64,000 bases of DNA from Atlantibacter hermannii. Its GTDB lineage: Bacteria > Pseudomonadota > Gammaproteobacteria > Enterobacterales > Enterobacteriaceae. Below are positions 25,237-33,317 of the stretch, in pieces. How positions within the stretch are numbered: position 1 is the stretch's first letter; each line of letters starts with the position of its first letter. The notes under the pieces were generated by a model. It was not told the DNA's origin. It saw only the letters and a list, made by a program, of their open reading frames with translations, and did no database searches. The translations under genes were made by a program, and so were the position numbers. The stretch spans positions 4,464,001-4,528,000 of the forward strand of contig LR134136.1 of NCBI GenBank assembly GCA_900635495.1. The letters run 5' to 3'.

Positions 25237-26646
25237 ATGTCCGCCGAACACATTCTGACGATGCTGAATGAACATGAAGTGAAGTTTGTTGATTTGCGCT
25301 TCACTGATACCAAAGGTAAAGAGCAGCACGTCACAATCCCTTCCCATCAGGTAAATGCTGACTTCTTCGAAGAAGGCAAAATGTTTGATGGCTCATCGAT
25401 TGGTGGCTGGAAAGGCATCAACGAATCCGACATGGTACTGATGCCTGACGCTTCTACCGCCGTTCTTGATCCGTTCTACGAAGAACCGACGCTGATTATC
25501 CGTTGCGATATTCTTGAGCCGGGCACCATGCAGGGTTATGACCGCGATCCGCGTTCAATCGCCAAACGCGCTGAAGATTACCTGCGTTCTACCGGTATCG
25601 CGGATACCGTGCTGTTCGGGCCAGAACCGGAATTCTTCCTGTTCGATGACATCCGTTTCGGCAGCTCCATTTCCGGCTCCCATGTCGCTATCGACGATAT
25701 CGAAGGCGCATGGAACTCCTCCACCAAATACGAAGGTGGTAACAAAGGTCACCGTCCAGGCGTGAAAGGCGGCTATTTCCCGGTTCCGCCAGTCGACTCC
25801 GCACAGGACATCCGTTCTGTCATGTGTCTGACCATGGAAGAGATGGGCCTGGTGGTAGAAGCTCACCACCACGAAGTGGCTACCGCCGGTCAGAACGAAG
25901 TGGCAACCCGCTTCAACACCATGACCAAAAAAGCGGACGAAATTCAGATTTACAAATATGTGGTTCACAACGTCGCGCACCGCTTCGGTAAAACCGCAAC
26001 CTTCATGCCGAAACCGATGTTTGGTGATAACGGCTCCGGTATGCACTGCCACATGTCCCTGTCTAAGAACGGCACCAACCTGTTCTCTGGCGACAAATAT
26101 GCAGGCCTGTCTGAGCAAGCGCTGTACTACATCGGCGGCGTAATCAAACACGCAAAAGCGATTAACGCCCTGTCTAACCCGACCACCAACTCCTACAAGC
26201 GTCTGGTCCCGGGTTACGAAGCGCCGGTTATGCTGGCTTACTCTGCCCGTAACCGTTCCGCCTCAATCCGTATTCCGGTTGTGGCGTCTCCGAAAGCGCG
26301 TCGTATCGAAGTGCGCTTCCCGGACCCGGCTGCTAACCCGTACCTGTGCTTTGCCGCGCTGCTGATGGCAGGCCTCGACGGCATTAAGAACAAAATCCAT
26401 CCGGGCGAAGCCATGGATAAAAACCTGTATGACCTGCCGCCGGAAGAAGCGAAAGAAATTCCGCAGGTTGCAGGCTCTCTGGAAGAAGCACTGAACGAGC
26501 TGGATCTGGACCGTGAGTTCCTGACTGCTGGCGGCGTATTCACCGATGAAGCTATCGATGCGTATATCGCCCTGCGCCGTGAAGAAAACGACCGTGTGCG
26601 CATGACGCCGCACCCGGTAGAGTTTGAGCTGTACTACAGCGTTTAA
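25237..26646 (+). CDS. glnA: Glutamine synthetase, type I
   Basis: Makes glutamine from glutamate, ammonia and ATP; a cytoplasmic dodecamer. It is 469 residues. Start MSAEHILTMLNEHEV at 25237 after GGGAGAG; the longer upstream frame has no ribosome site. Signatures: FDGSSIGGWKGI near the N-terminus, EVATAGQNEVATRF, the ATP-site KPMFGDNGSGMHCH and the adenylylation Tyr in NLYDLPP near residue 398, so control by GlnE is expected. It heads the glnA-glnL-glnG operon and is driven by glnAp1 (CRP) and glnAp2 (NtrC, sigma-54). Confidence 0.99.
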   Translation: MSAEHILTMLNEHEVKFVDLRFTDTKGKEQHVTIPSHQVNADFFEEGKMFDGSSIGGWKGINESDMVLMPDASTAVLDPFYEEPTLIIRCDILEPGTMQGYDRDPRSIAKRAEDYLRSTGIADTVLFGPEPEFFLFDDIRFGSSISGSHVAIDDIEGAWNSSTKYEGGNKGHRPGVKGGYFPVPPVDSAQDIRSVMCLTMEEMGLVVEAHHHEVATAGQNEVATRFNTMTKKADEIQIYKYVVHNVAHRFGKTATFMPKPMFGDNGSGMHCHMSLSKNGTNLFSGDKYAGLSEQALYYIGGVIKHAKAINALSNPTTNSYKRLVPGYEAPVMLAYSARNRSASIRIPVVASPKARRIEVRFPDPAANPYLCFAALLMAGLDGIKNKIHPGEAMDKNLYDLPPEEAKEIPQVAGSLEEALNELDLDREFLTAGGVFTDEAIDAYIALRREENDRVRMTPHPVEFELYYSV

Positions 26647-26818
26647 TGTAAAAGTTAATACTCAGTGGATTTCGTGACACAGCAAGGCGGTAACTGAGCA
26701 AAGCGCCGAACGTTTACATCAGTAAGCGTTCGGATGCGCGAAGGCCACCTCTGGGCAAGAAAAACGCGAGTATTGTCGTTGCCGTGGAATTTTAGCCCAT
26801 CTTCGGATGGGCTTTTTT
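26647..26818 (+). ncRNA. glnZ: GlnZ-type small RNA from the glnA 3' untranslated region
   Basis: The glnA stop is followed by about 170 bases without a gene, ending in a strong terminator. In E. coli and Salmonella this 3' untranslated region is processed to the Hfq-dependent sRNA GlnZ, which tunes carbon and nitrogen metabolism (for example sucA). The position and the terminal hairpin with a T-run fit. The true 5' processing end cannot be told here; a pair AACGTTTACATC/GTAAGCGTTCGG around 26710-26735 may form an internal hairpin. Confidence 0.6.
26794..26818 (+). terminator. Rho-independent terminator after glnA
   Basis: Stem AGCCCATC/GATGGGCT with a TTCG loop and six Ts. Partial read-through feeds glnLG. 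Confidence 0.9.
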
Positions 26819-26863
26819 CTCCACCAATAAGCTGATTTCAGAGGCTTTTCTTCTCTCTGACGC

Positions 26864-26885
26864 TATACTGCACTAAATTGGTGCA
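26864..26885 (+). promoter_or_regulatory. glnL promoter with overlapping NtrC operator
   Basis: A TATACT -10 element at 26864-26869 is overlapped by the NtrC dyad TGCACTAAATTGGTGCA (26869-26885). Bound NtrC would cover the start site and repress, as at E. coli glnLp. Confidence 0.82.
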
Positions 26886-26904
26886 ATTTTCCGGAGACTG
26901 CTAA

Positions 26905-27954
26905 ATGGCAACAGGCATGCTGCCCGATGCTGGGCAGATCCTTAATTCCTTGATTAACAGCATTTTGCTGGTGGATGACGATCTGGCGGTGCATTACGCC
27001 AATCCTGCCGCCCAGCAATTGCTCGCCCAAAGCTCACGTAAGCTCTACGGTACGCCGTTGCCGGAACTGCTGAGCTATTTTTCGCTGAACATCGCGCTCA
27101 TGCAGGAAAGCCTTAACGCGGGCCAGGGATTTACAGATAACGAAGTGACGCTGGTGATTGACGGGCGTTCACACATCCTTTCTCTGACTGCCCAGCGGTT
27201 GCCGGACATGCTGATCCTGCTTGAAATGGCACCCATGGATAACCAGCGACGCCTGAGCCAGGAACAGTTGCAGCATGCCCAACAAATTGCCGCGCGCGAT
27301 TTGGTTCGCGGCCTGGCGCATGAAATTAAAAATCCGCTCGGTGGTTTGCGCGGCGCAGCGCAATTGTTAAGTAAAGCGCTTCCCGACCCGTCACTGACGG
27401 AGTACACCAAAGTCATTATTGAACAGGCCGATCGGCTTCGTAATCTGGTCGACAGGCTGCTGGGCCCGCAACAGCCAGGGATGCATGTGACGGAGAGCAT
27501 TCACAAAGTCGCCGAACGTGTCGTCAAGCTGGTGTCGATGGAGTTGCCTGATAACGTCACGCTAATCCGTGATTATGACCCCAGCTTGCCGGAGCTGGCC
27601 CACGATCCTGACCAGATTGAACAGGTGCTGCTGAATATTGTCCGTAACGCGCTCCAGGCGCTGGGCAGCGAGGGCGGAGAGATCACGCTGCGCACCCGAA
27701 CGGCATTTCAGTTGACGCTGCACGGCGTGCGCTACCGGCTGGCAGCCCGCATCGATGTGGAAGATAACGGTCCGGGGATCCCGGCCCATTTACAGGACAC
27801 GCTGTTCTATCCCATGGTCAGTGGCCGTGAAGGCGGCACAGGTTTGGGGCTGTCTATCGCCCGCAATCTTATCGACCAGCATTCGGGAAAAATCGAATTT
27901 ACCAGTTGGCCGGGTCATACCGCGTTTTCGGTATACCTTCCCATTAAAAAATAG
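26905..27954 (+). CDS. glnL: Nitrogen sensor kinase/phosphatase NtrB (GlnL)
   Basis: Cytoplasmic histidine kinase that phosphorylates NtrC under nitrogen limitation and, with PII, dephosphorylates it when nitrogen is ample. It is 349 residues, the E. coli length. It has an N-terminal PAS domain (about residues 10-120), the phospho-acceptor His in RGLAHEIKNPLGG, the N-box VLLNIVRNALQAL, DNGPGIP and GGTGLGLSIARNL of the ATP domain. It lies 56 bases before glnG. Confidence 0.97.
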   Translation: MATGMLPDAGQILNSLINSILLVDDDLAVHYANPAAQQLLAQSSRKLYGTPLPELLSYFSLNIALMQESLNAGQGFTDNEVTLVIDGRSHILSLTAQRLPDMLILLEMAPMDNQRRLSQEQLQHAQQIAARDLVRGLAHEIKNPLGGLRGAAQLLSKALPDPSLTEYTKVIIEQADRLRNLVDRLLGPQQPGMHVTESIHKVAERVVKLVSMELPDNVTLIRDYDPSLPELAHDPDQIEQVLLNIVRNALQALGSEGGEITLRTRTAFQLTLHGVRYRLAARIDVEDNGPGIPAHLQDTLFYPMVSGREGGTGLGLSIARNLIDQHSGKIEFTSWPGHTAFSVYLPIKK

Positions 27955-28010
27955 ATGCCGACGCGTTCCGGTTGGCTGGCCAGAACGCTAACGCGTATAT
28001 CGAGGTGTTT

Positions 28011-29420
28011 ATGCAACGAGGGATAGTCTGGATCGTTGATGACGATAGCTCCATCCGCTGGGTGTTGGAGCGCGCGCTCACCGGCGCCGGATTACACTGC
28101 ACCACATTTGAAAGCGGGAACGAGGTGCTCGACGCGTTGACCACCAAAACGCCCGACGTGCTGTTATCGGATATCCGGATGCCTGGCATGGACGGGCTGG
28201 CGTTGCTTAAGCAAATTAAACAGCGTCATCCGATGCTCCCGGTCATCATTATGACCGCCCACTCCGATCTGGATGCCGCCGTAAGCGCCTATCAGCAGGG
28301 TGCGTTCGATTATCTGCCCAAACCGTTTGATATCGACGAAGCAGTGGCGCTGGTTGAACGCGCAATCAGTCATTATCAGGAGCAGCAGCAACCGCGTAAC
28401 GCGCCGGTTAGCGGGCCAACCACGGACATTATCGGCGAAGCCCCGGCGATGCAGGATGTGTTCCGGATCATTGGTCGTCTGTCGCGTTCATCGATCAGCG
28501 TACTGATTAACGGCGAGTCGGGGACCGGTAAAGAGCTGGTGGCCCACGCGCTGCATCGTCACAGCCCGCGCGCCAAATCGCCATTTATCGCGCTGAATAT
28601 GGCGGCGATCCCCAAAGATTTGATTGAGTCCGAACTGTTTGGACATGAAAAAGGCGCGTTTACCGGCGCCAATCAAATTCGTCAGGGCCGTTTTGAGCAG
28701 GCCGACGGCGGCACGTTGTTCCTGGATGAAATCGGCGATATGCCGCTGGATGTACAGACACGTTTACTGCGCGTACTGGCAGACGGGCAATTTTACCGCG
28801 TCGGCGGTTATGCGCCGGTCAAAGTCGATGTCCGCATTATTGCCGCGACGCACCAGAACCTTGAATTGCGTGTTCAGGAAGGCAAGTTCCGTGAGGATTT
28901 GTTCCACCGCCTGAACGTTATCCGTGTGCATTTACCGCCGCTGCGCGAACGCCGGGAAGATATCCCGCGTCTGGCGCGCCATTTCCTTCAGGTCGCAGCG
29001 CGTGAGCTTGGCGTCGAAGCCAAGCTGTTGCATCCGGAAACCGAGGCGGCGCTGACGCGTCTTGCCTGGCCTGGTAACGTGCGGCAACTGGAAAATACCT
29101 GCCGCTGGCTGACGGTGATGGCAGCGGGTCAGGAAGTGCTTATCCAGGATTTACCCGGCGAGCTGTTTGAAACGTCCGTACCTGATACGCCTGGCCAGGC
29201 GCTCCCGGACAGCTGGGCGACGCTGCTGGCGCAGTGGGCAGATCGTGCGCTGCGTTCCGGTCATCAAAATTTGCTTTCGGAAGCGCAGCCCGAAATGGAG
29301 CGCACCTTGCTGACCACGGCTTTACGCCATACACAAGGTCATAAACAGGAAGCGGCACGACTGCTTGGCTGGGGCCGCAACACCCTGACGCGTAAGCTAA
29401 AAGAACTGGGAATGGAGTGA
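28011..29420 (+). CDS. glnG: Nitrogen response regulator NtrC (GlnG)
   Basis: Sigma-54 enhancer-binding activator of nitrogen genes. It is 469 residues. The start MQRGIVWIVDDDS at 28011 gives the standard receiver domain with the phospho-acceptor at Asp54 (LLSDIRMPG). The AAA+ domain follows: Walker A GESGTGKE, the sigma-54-contacting GAFTGA loop, and Walker B GTLFLDEIGD. A C-terminal Fis-type helix-turn-helix (KQEAARLLGWGRNTLTRKL) binds the dyads seen upstream of glnA and glnL. It ends the operon; yshB follows after 111 bases. Confidence 0.98.
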   Translation: MQRGIVWIVDDDSSIRWVLERALTGAGLHCTTFESGNEVLDALTTKTPDVLLSDIRMPGMDGLALLKQIKQRHPMLPVIIMTAHSDLDAAVSAYQQGAFDYLPKPFDIDEAVALVERAISHYQEQQQPRNAPVSGPTTDIIGEAPAMQDVFRIIGRLSRSSISVLINGESGTGKELVAHALHRHSPRAKSPFIALNMAAIPKDLIESELFGHEKGAFTGANQIRQGRFEQADGGTLFLDEIGDMPLDVQTRLLRVLADGQFYRVGGYAPVKVDVRIIAATHQNLELRVQEGKFREDLFHRLNVIRVHLPPLRERREDIPRLARHFLQVAARELGVEAKLLHPETEAALTRLAWPGNVRQLENTCRWLTVMAAGQEVLIQDLPGELFETSVPDTPGQALPDSWATLLAQWADRALRSGHQNLLSEAQPEMERTLLTTALRHTQGHKQEAARLLGWGRNTLTRKLKELGME

Positions 29421-29476
29421 CGTCGCACCGTTGTGTAAAAAGGGAGCATTTAGCGCAAATTGCTGCAATTTTGTAC

Positions 29477-29504
29477 TTTACTGCATTAACAACTTCAGTA
29501 TGAT
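29477..29504 (+). promoter_or_regulatory. Candidate sigma-70 promoter for yshB
   Basis: TTTACT and TATGAT with a 16-base spacer, 28 bases before the yshB start. The glnG stop lies just upstream with no terminator between, so operon read-through is also possible. Confidence 0.45.
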
Positions 29505-29531
29505 CGTGCGCGTTCACGCGAGGGGAAAATC

Positions 29532-29654
29532 ATGCTGGAATCAATTATTCATTTTGTGTCGAGCAGTGCAGAAGTCGGCGCAGCGGCAAGCCAGACGCCG
29601 CACACCGCCGTCGCGGCTGTACTCTGTGCGGCACTGCTTGGGCTGTTTAGCTGA
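29532..29654 (+). CDS. yshB: Small membrane protein YshB
   Basis: A 40-residue protein (MLESIIHFVSSSAEVG at the start, AAVLCAALLGLFS at the end) with one short hydrophobic helix. It matches E. coli YshB, a 36-residue small protein between glnG and hemN, with a four-residue insertion in the middle. The ribosome site is AGGGGA. In Salmonella YshB has been linked to growth inside host cells; its mechanism is unknown. It is too short for most gene finders, but its place and both ends are conserved. Confidence 0.85.
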   Translation: MLESIIHFVSSSAEVGAAASQTPHTAVAAVLCAALLGLFS

Positions 29655-29658
29655 GGCA

Positions 29659-29690
29659 AGCCCCTCTCCTTAACCGGTGAGGGGTTTGTT
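29659..29690 (+). terminator. Terminator after yshB
   Basis: Stem CCCCTC...GAGGGG (29661-29666 and 29679-29684), extended inward by partial pairing, then TTTGTTTT. It sits between the convergent yshB and hemN ends. Confidence 0.75.
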
Positions 29691-31065
29691 TTAGATAACG
29701 CGTGAAAATTGCTGCATCCGCGCTTTCTGGCGCAGATAAACGTCAAAACACATGCAGATATTGCGGATCAGCAACCGTCCTTTCGGCGTGACCTGAATGC
29801 CGTTATCGTCGATATCCACCAGCCCGTCTTTTGCCAGCGGCGCTAACAGCGCTAAATCTTCCGCGAAATAGTCCCTGAAGTTCAGATGCCATTGCTGCTC
29901 AACCGCTGAAAAATCGAGGCGGAAGTTACAGATCAGCGCTTTGATAACATCACGGCGGATACAGTCATCGCGGGTTAACGCCAAACCGCGCCACAGCGCA
30001 TCTCCGCGCTCATCCACATACTGGTAATACTGTTTCAGCTCTTTGAAGTTTTGCGCGTAGCTGTCGCCAATCATGCTGATTGCCGACACGCCAAGGCCGA
30101 GCAGATCGGTGTCGCCCTGGGTGGTGTATCCCTGGAAATTACGATGCAGAACGCCTTCCGCGCTGGGCAACCGCCAGTTCATCATCCGGCCGGGCGAAAT
30201 GGTCCATGCCGATAAACTGATAGCCGCTTTGCATCAGCGATCCGATGGTTTGCTGCAGAATATCCAGTTTCTGTTGCGCGGTCGGCAAATCAGCCTCTTT
30301 GATTTTGCGCTGGGCGGCAAACAGCGTCGGCAAATGCGCGTAGTTGAATACGCTCAGGCGATCCGGGTTCAGTTCCGCCACACGTTGCAGCGTATAAGCG
30401 AAGCTTTCGGGCGTCTGTTTCGGCAGGCCGTATATCAGGTCGATATTGGTGGAAATAAAGCCGATCTCGCGCGCATGGTTTAGCAGGGCGAAGATAAAAT
30501 CTTCATCCTGCTCGCGGTTCACCAGGCGCTGTACCTCTTTATTAAAGTCCTGAACGCCCATGCTCAGACGGTTGAAGCCTTCGCTGCGCAGATGATCAAG
30601 CACATCCAGCTCAATTTCTCGCGGATCAACTTCAATGGATATTTCCATCTTTTCGCTGAAATTGAATGCGCCACGCAATACATTCATTAACCGGCTAATC
30701 TGCGCTTTGTTCAGGTAGGTCGGGGTTCCGCCGCCCCAGTGCAGCTGCTTAACGGTGCGGCCCGCGAACAAAGGCGCACGATGAAGGATTTCCTGTTCCA
30801 GCGCATCCAGATACTGATCGGCTTTATGCTGTTGGCGCGTGACGATTTTATTGCAGCCGCAGAAGTAGCAGAGTTTATGGCAGAACGGGATATGGACGTA
30901 CAGCGAAAGAGGACGCTCGGGATAGCGCGCCACCGCCTGGCGAAATTCTGTTTCGCCAAACTGGTCTGAAAACTCAAGCGCGGTGGGATAAGAGGTATAA
31001 CGCGGCCCGGAATAGTTATATTTCTGGATAAGGGCCAGATCCCAGTCGATCAACTGCACGGACAT
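29691..31065 (-). pseudogene. hemN: Oxygen-independent coproporphyrinogen III oxidase HemN, frameshifted by one extra base
   Basis: Radical-SAM enzyme that decarboxylates coproporphyrinogen III in anaerobic haem synthesis. The start MSVQLIDWD at 31065 follows AAGGAG; an upstream in-frame GTG is not needed. The radical-SAM cysteines in HIPFCHKLCYFCGC and GGGTPTYL are intact. The frame breaks at plus-strand CC 30158-30159, where one C too many turns AQREGVLHRN into AQRGRRSAS. Correcting it gives 457 residues, the E. coli length. A sequencing error is likely; if real, the HemN-specific C-terminal domain would be lost. Confidence 0.88.
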
Positions 31066-31067
31066 GC

Positions 31068-31241
31068 TCACTCCTTCCGATGATGCTTTTGGCGGGTACG
31101 CTGAACGGACCCACCAGCACCACGGGCGATGAGCCGGTTGCGCAACCGCCTTTGACGGCGCGACAACCGCTGTAGTTTAACGAATAACCACACCAGATAA
31201 CATACTATAGGCAGGACAACGATCAGGACGGGCAGGCCCAT
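31068..31241 (-). CDS. Small basic membrane protein between yihI and hemN (57 residues)
   Basis: An open frame starting MGLPVLIVVLPIVCYLVWLF, giving one membrane helix (about residues 3-21), followed by a strongly basic cytoplasmic tail rich in Arg, Lys, Gln and His. Its ATG lies ten bases after the yihI stop, and its TGA ends two bases before the hemN ATG, so it fits exactly between its two neighbours as an operon gene would. The ribosome site is weak (GAG). I do not recognise it in E. coli; some other gamma-proteobacteria have an unrelated-looking membrane protein of unknown function in this gap. Real translation is not proven. Confidence 0.5.
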   Translation of the reverse strand: MGLPVLIVVLPIVCYLVWLFVKLQRLSRRQRRLRNRLIARGAGGSVQRTRQKHHRKE

Positions 31242-31251
31242 AGCGTCTCGA

Positions 31252-31758
31252 TTAGTTGCCGCCCTTGAGCAGACGCATTAAATCATCGCCGCGATTTTCT
31301 TCTTCTTCGTCCTCTTCATCATCCCAGGAGAGGCCGAGCTGCTGCATCAACTCGTCAATACGATCCAGTTTCGCGTCGACCCATTCCTGATCGGCTTTGC
31401 TTAAGGTCTCACCCTCTTCGAGACGCTCCAGTAATCCATCCAGACGCTCGTCATTTTCCAGCATATCCAGTTCTGCCTGCGGTGAAAGCATAGGTTTCTT
31501 CTCACTTTTCGGTTTCTGCTGCCGGGTTACAGGCGCTTCTGTCACGCCCAATGGAATGGGGGTTTTACTGCCGATACGCGGATCTTTTTGCTGCCCGCTG
31601 CGCGCATTTTTTGCGTCAGCGGCACCGCCGGATGCACGGCTGCCGGGTGCGTGGCCGCTGTGTTTTTTCTGGCGCTTACGTTCGCGCCCTTCCTGGTTAA
31701 GCTCTTCACGCGTTTTACGGCGCGCTTTCGCAGGGCGTTTCGAGGTTGGTTGCTTCAT
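31252..31758 (-). CDS. yihI: Der GTPase-activating protein YihI
   Basis: A 168-residue, highly charged protein that stimulates the ribosome-assembly GTPase Der. It has a basic N-terminal half (RPAKARRKTREELNQEGRERKRQKK) and an acidic C-terminus (DDEEDEEEENRGDD), with the Der-binding middle part (AELDMLENDERLDGLLERLEEG). Length and layout match E. coli YihI. It is followed by the small membrane ORF and hemN on the same strand, with csrC upstream. Confidence 0.95.
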   Translation of the reverse strand: MKQPTSKRPAKARRKTREELNQEGRERKRQKKHSGHAPGSRASGGAADAKNARSGQQKDPRIGSKTPIPLGVTEAPVTRQQKPKSEKKPMLSPQAELDMLENDERLDGLLERLEEGETLSKADQEWVDAKLDRIDELMQQLGLSWDDEEDEEEENRGDDLMRLLKGGN

Positions 31759-31904
31759 ATCAGGGTCGTCTTAAGCCGTTTTACAAAAGTATAAGCATCA
31801 TACTTCAAGCTGCCTCTCTGATAGCGGGTAATTCAACGATATGTGAGAGACAATTTATTTATGATGGCGGGGATTGCGGCGGAATCTATCAGAAAGGCAG
31901 AAAA

Positions 31905-32115
31905 GAAAAAAGGCGACAGTTTTGCTGTCGCCTTTTTTCTTAACTCTGACAATCTTCCGTGCTTGCTCCCGACCACCCTGTCTTTCCTTTAGCAAACAAC
32001 GCTCCGTGTGTGTCCCTGTCCTTTAGCGTCTGTTGACGCGGGCTCTCCAGCCGGATCCTGTTTTCGTCAGCCTGACGTTCCTTAACCCTGTTCCTGAGCG
32101 TCTTGCTCGCGATGC
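31905..32115 (-). ncRNA. csrC: CsrC small RNA (CsrA antagonist)
   Basis: Lies between yihI and engB in the E. coli position and direction. The minus strand contains ten GGA triplets, many as AGGA or AGGGA in predicted loops, which are CsrA-binding sites. The 5' part GCGAGCAAGACGCTCAGGA parallels E. coli CsrC. It ends in a strong hairpin (AAAAAGGCGACAG/CTGTCGCCTTTTT) with a T-run, whose symmetry also allows termination from the other side. The 5' end near 32115 is estimated by comparison. At about 210 bases it is somewhat shorter than in E. coli. Bases 32116-32377 hold its promoter and that of engB; a hairpin at 32312-32333 and a TATAAT at 32339-32344 precede engB. Confidence 0.82.
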
Positions 32116-32377
32116 CTACTTTACCGTTTTGAAATAACGACACAAGCCACCGGTGCGCAGATCTACTATTTTTAAGAGTGGTCCTGGAGAATATCCACAT
32201 GATTTATAAATGTTTATAAGAAGTATAGTTTGAACGCTTCCCCAGAACGCTTAGGCCTCAAACAGCCAATCTCTTACACTGCCTCGGGAAAATCACGTAA
32301 GCGGAGATTTAACAGCCCCGTCTTTGGCGGGGCTTCAGGTATAATCCCTTCATCGCTTGTCCTGATGGAGACGACCT

Positions 32378-33013
32378 TTGACTAACTGGAACTATCAACA
32401 GACGCATTTTGTCACCAGTGCGCCTGACATTCGCCACTTGCCTTCCGATACCGGCATTGAAGTGGCTTTCGCGGGCCGCTCGAACGCAGGTAAATCAAGT
32501 GCGCTGAACACATTAACCAACCAAAAAAGCCTGGCGAGAACCAGTAAAACCCCTGGCCGTACGCAGCTCATTAACCTGTTTCAGGTAGCTGAGGGAAGAC
32601 GTCTGGTCGACCTTCCTGGCTACGGCTATGCCGAAGTTCCGGAAGAGATGAAGCTGAAATGGCAGCGCGCGCTGGCCGAATATTTACATGCTCGTCAGTG
32701 CCTGCAAGGCCTGGTCGTGTTGATGGATATCCGTCATCCGCTTAAGGATCTCGATCAGCAGATGATTCACTGGGCCGTTGAAAGCCAAATCCCGGTGCTG
32801 GTTCTGCTCACCAAGGCTGATAAGTTAGCCAGCGGCGCACGCAAAGCGCAGCTTAATATGGTGCGTGAAGCCGTACTCGCCTTTAACGGCGACGTCCAGG
32901 TAGAAGCATTTTCATCGCTGAAGAAGATTGGTGTGGATAAGCTGCGTCAAAAGCTGGATAGCTGGTTTAGCGATCTGACGCCGGTCACCGAAGAGATGTT
33001 GGGCGGAGAATAA
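32378..33013 (+). CDS. engB: Ribosome biogenesis GTP-binding protein EngB (YihA/YsxC), TTG start
   Basis: Essential small GTPase for 50S maturation. It is 211 residues. The start codon is TTG at 32378 (MTNWNYQQTHF), with GGAG upstream; no ATG lies in a suitable place. GTPase motifs: GRSNAGKSS (G1), TPGRTQ (G2), DLPGYG (G3) and TKADK (G4). It is convergent with spf. A TATAAT box about 35 bases upstream may be its promoter. Intact. Confidence 0.96.
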   Translation: MTNWNYQQTHFVTSAPDIRHLPSDTGIEVAFAGRSNAGKSSALNTLTNQKSLARTSKTPGRTQLINLFQVAEGRRLVDLPGYGYAEVPEEMKLKWQRALAEYLHARQCLQGLVVLMDIRHPLKDLDQQMIHWAVESQIPVLVLLTKADKLASGARKAQLNMVREAVLAFNGDVQVEAFSSLKKIGVDKLRQKLDSWFSDLTPVTEEMLGGE

Positions 33014-33062
33014 TCAGCCGTACGGGGTCAACCCGTGCGCCTGGAAACTTTTCTTTGGGCAA

Positions 33063-33171
33063 TAAAAAACGCCCCAGTCATTAGATGACTGGGGCGGCTA
33101 AATATTCAGCCAAATCCGATTACGTGAAGTAAAAGGTCTGAAAGATAGAACATCTTACCTCTGTACCCTAC
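33063..33171 (-). ncRNA. spf: Spot 42 RNA
   Basis: A 109-base RNA starting GTAGGGTACAGAGGTAAG and ending in the terminator CCCCAGTCAT/ATGACTGGGG plus six Ts, almost identical to E. coli Spot 42. It pairs with mRNAs such as galK with Hfq help and supports catabolite repression. It lies downstream of polA and convergent with engB, as in E. coli. A TAGAGT -10 element lies just upstream on the minus strand. Confidence 0.97.
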
Positions 33172-33245
33172 GCGTTTAACTCTACTACCTTTTTTGTACG
33201 CTACAAAGTATTTTTGTAATTTTTTTTCAATCTTTACATTCTGAA

Positions 33246-33262
33246 TTCAAAGCACCATCACA
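33246..33262. promoter_or_regulatory. Candidate CRP site for Spot 42
   Basis: On the minus strand, TGTGATGGTGCTTTGAA has one strong TGTGA half and lies about 80 bases upstream of the spf start. Spot 42 is repressed by CRP-cAMP in E. coli. The rest of 33172-33317 is AT-rich with no gene. Confidence 0.45.
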
Positions 33263-33317
33263 AAAACCGATAACTTATGTTGCTTAATTACAAAAAAATA
33301 ACTTTGTAGCGATTTTG

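Noticed and set aside
25555..26151. Open frame of 198 codons antisense to glnA
   Set aside because: Mirror frame of the glutamine synthetase codons, with no independent support.
29691..31071. Two separate hemN-like genes
   Set aside because: They are one HemN gene split by a single extra base at 30158-30159. The same applies to the pairs at yihU, yihV, yihR, rbsA, kup and fabY.
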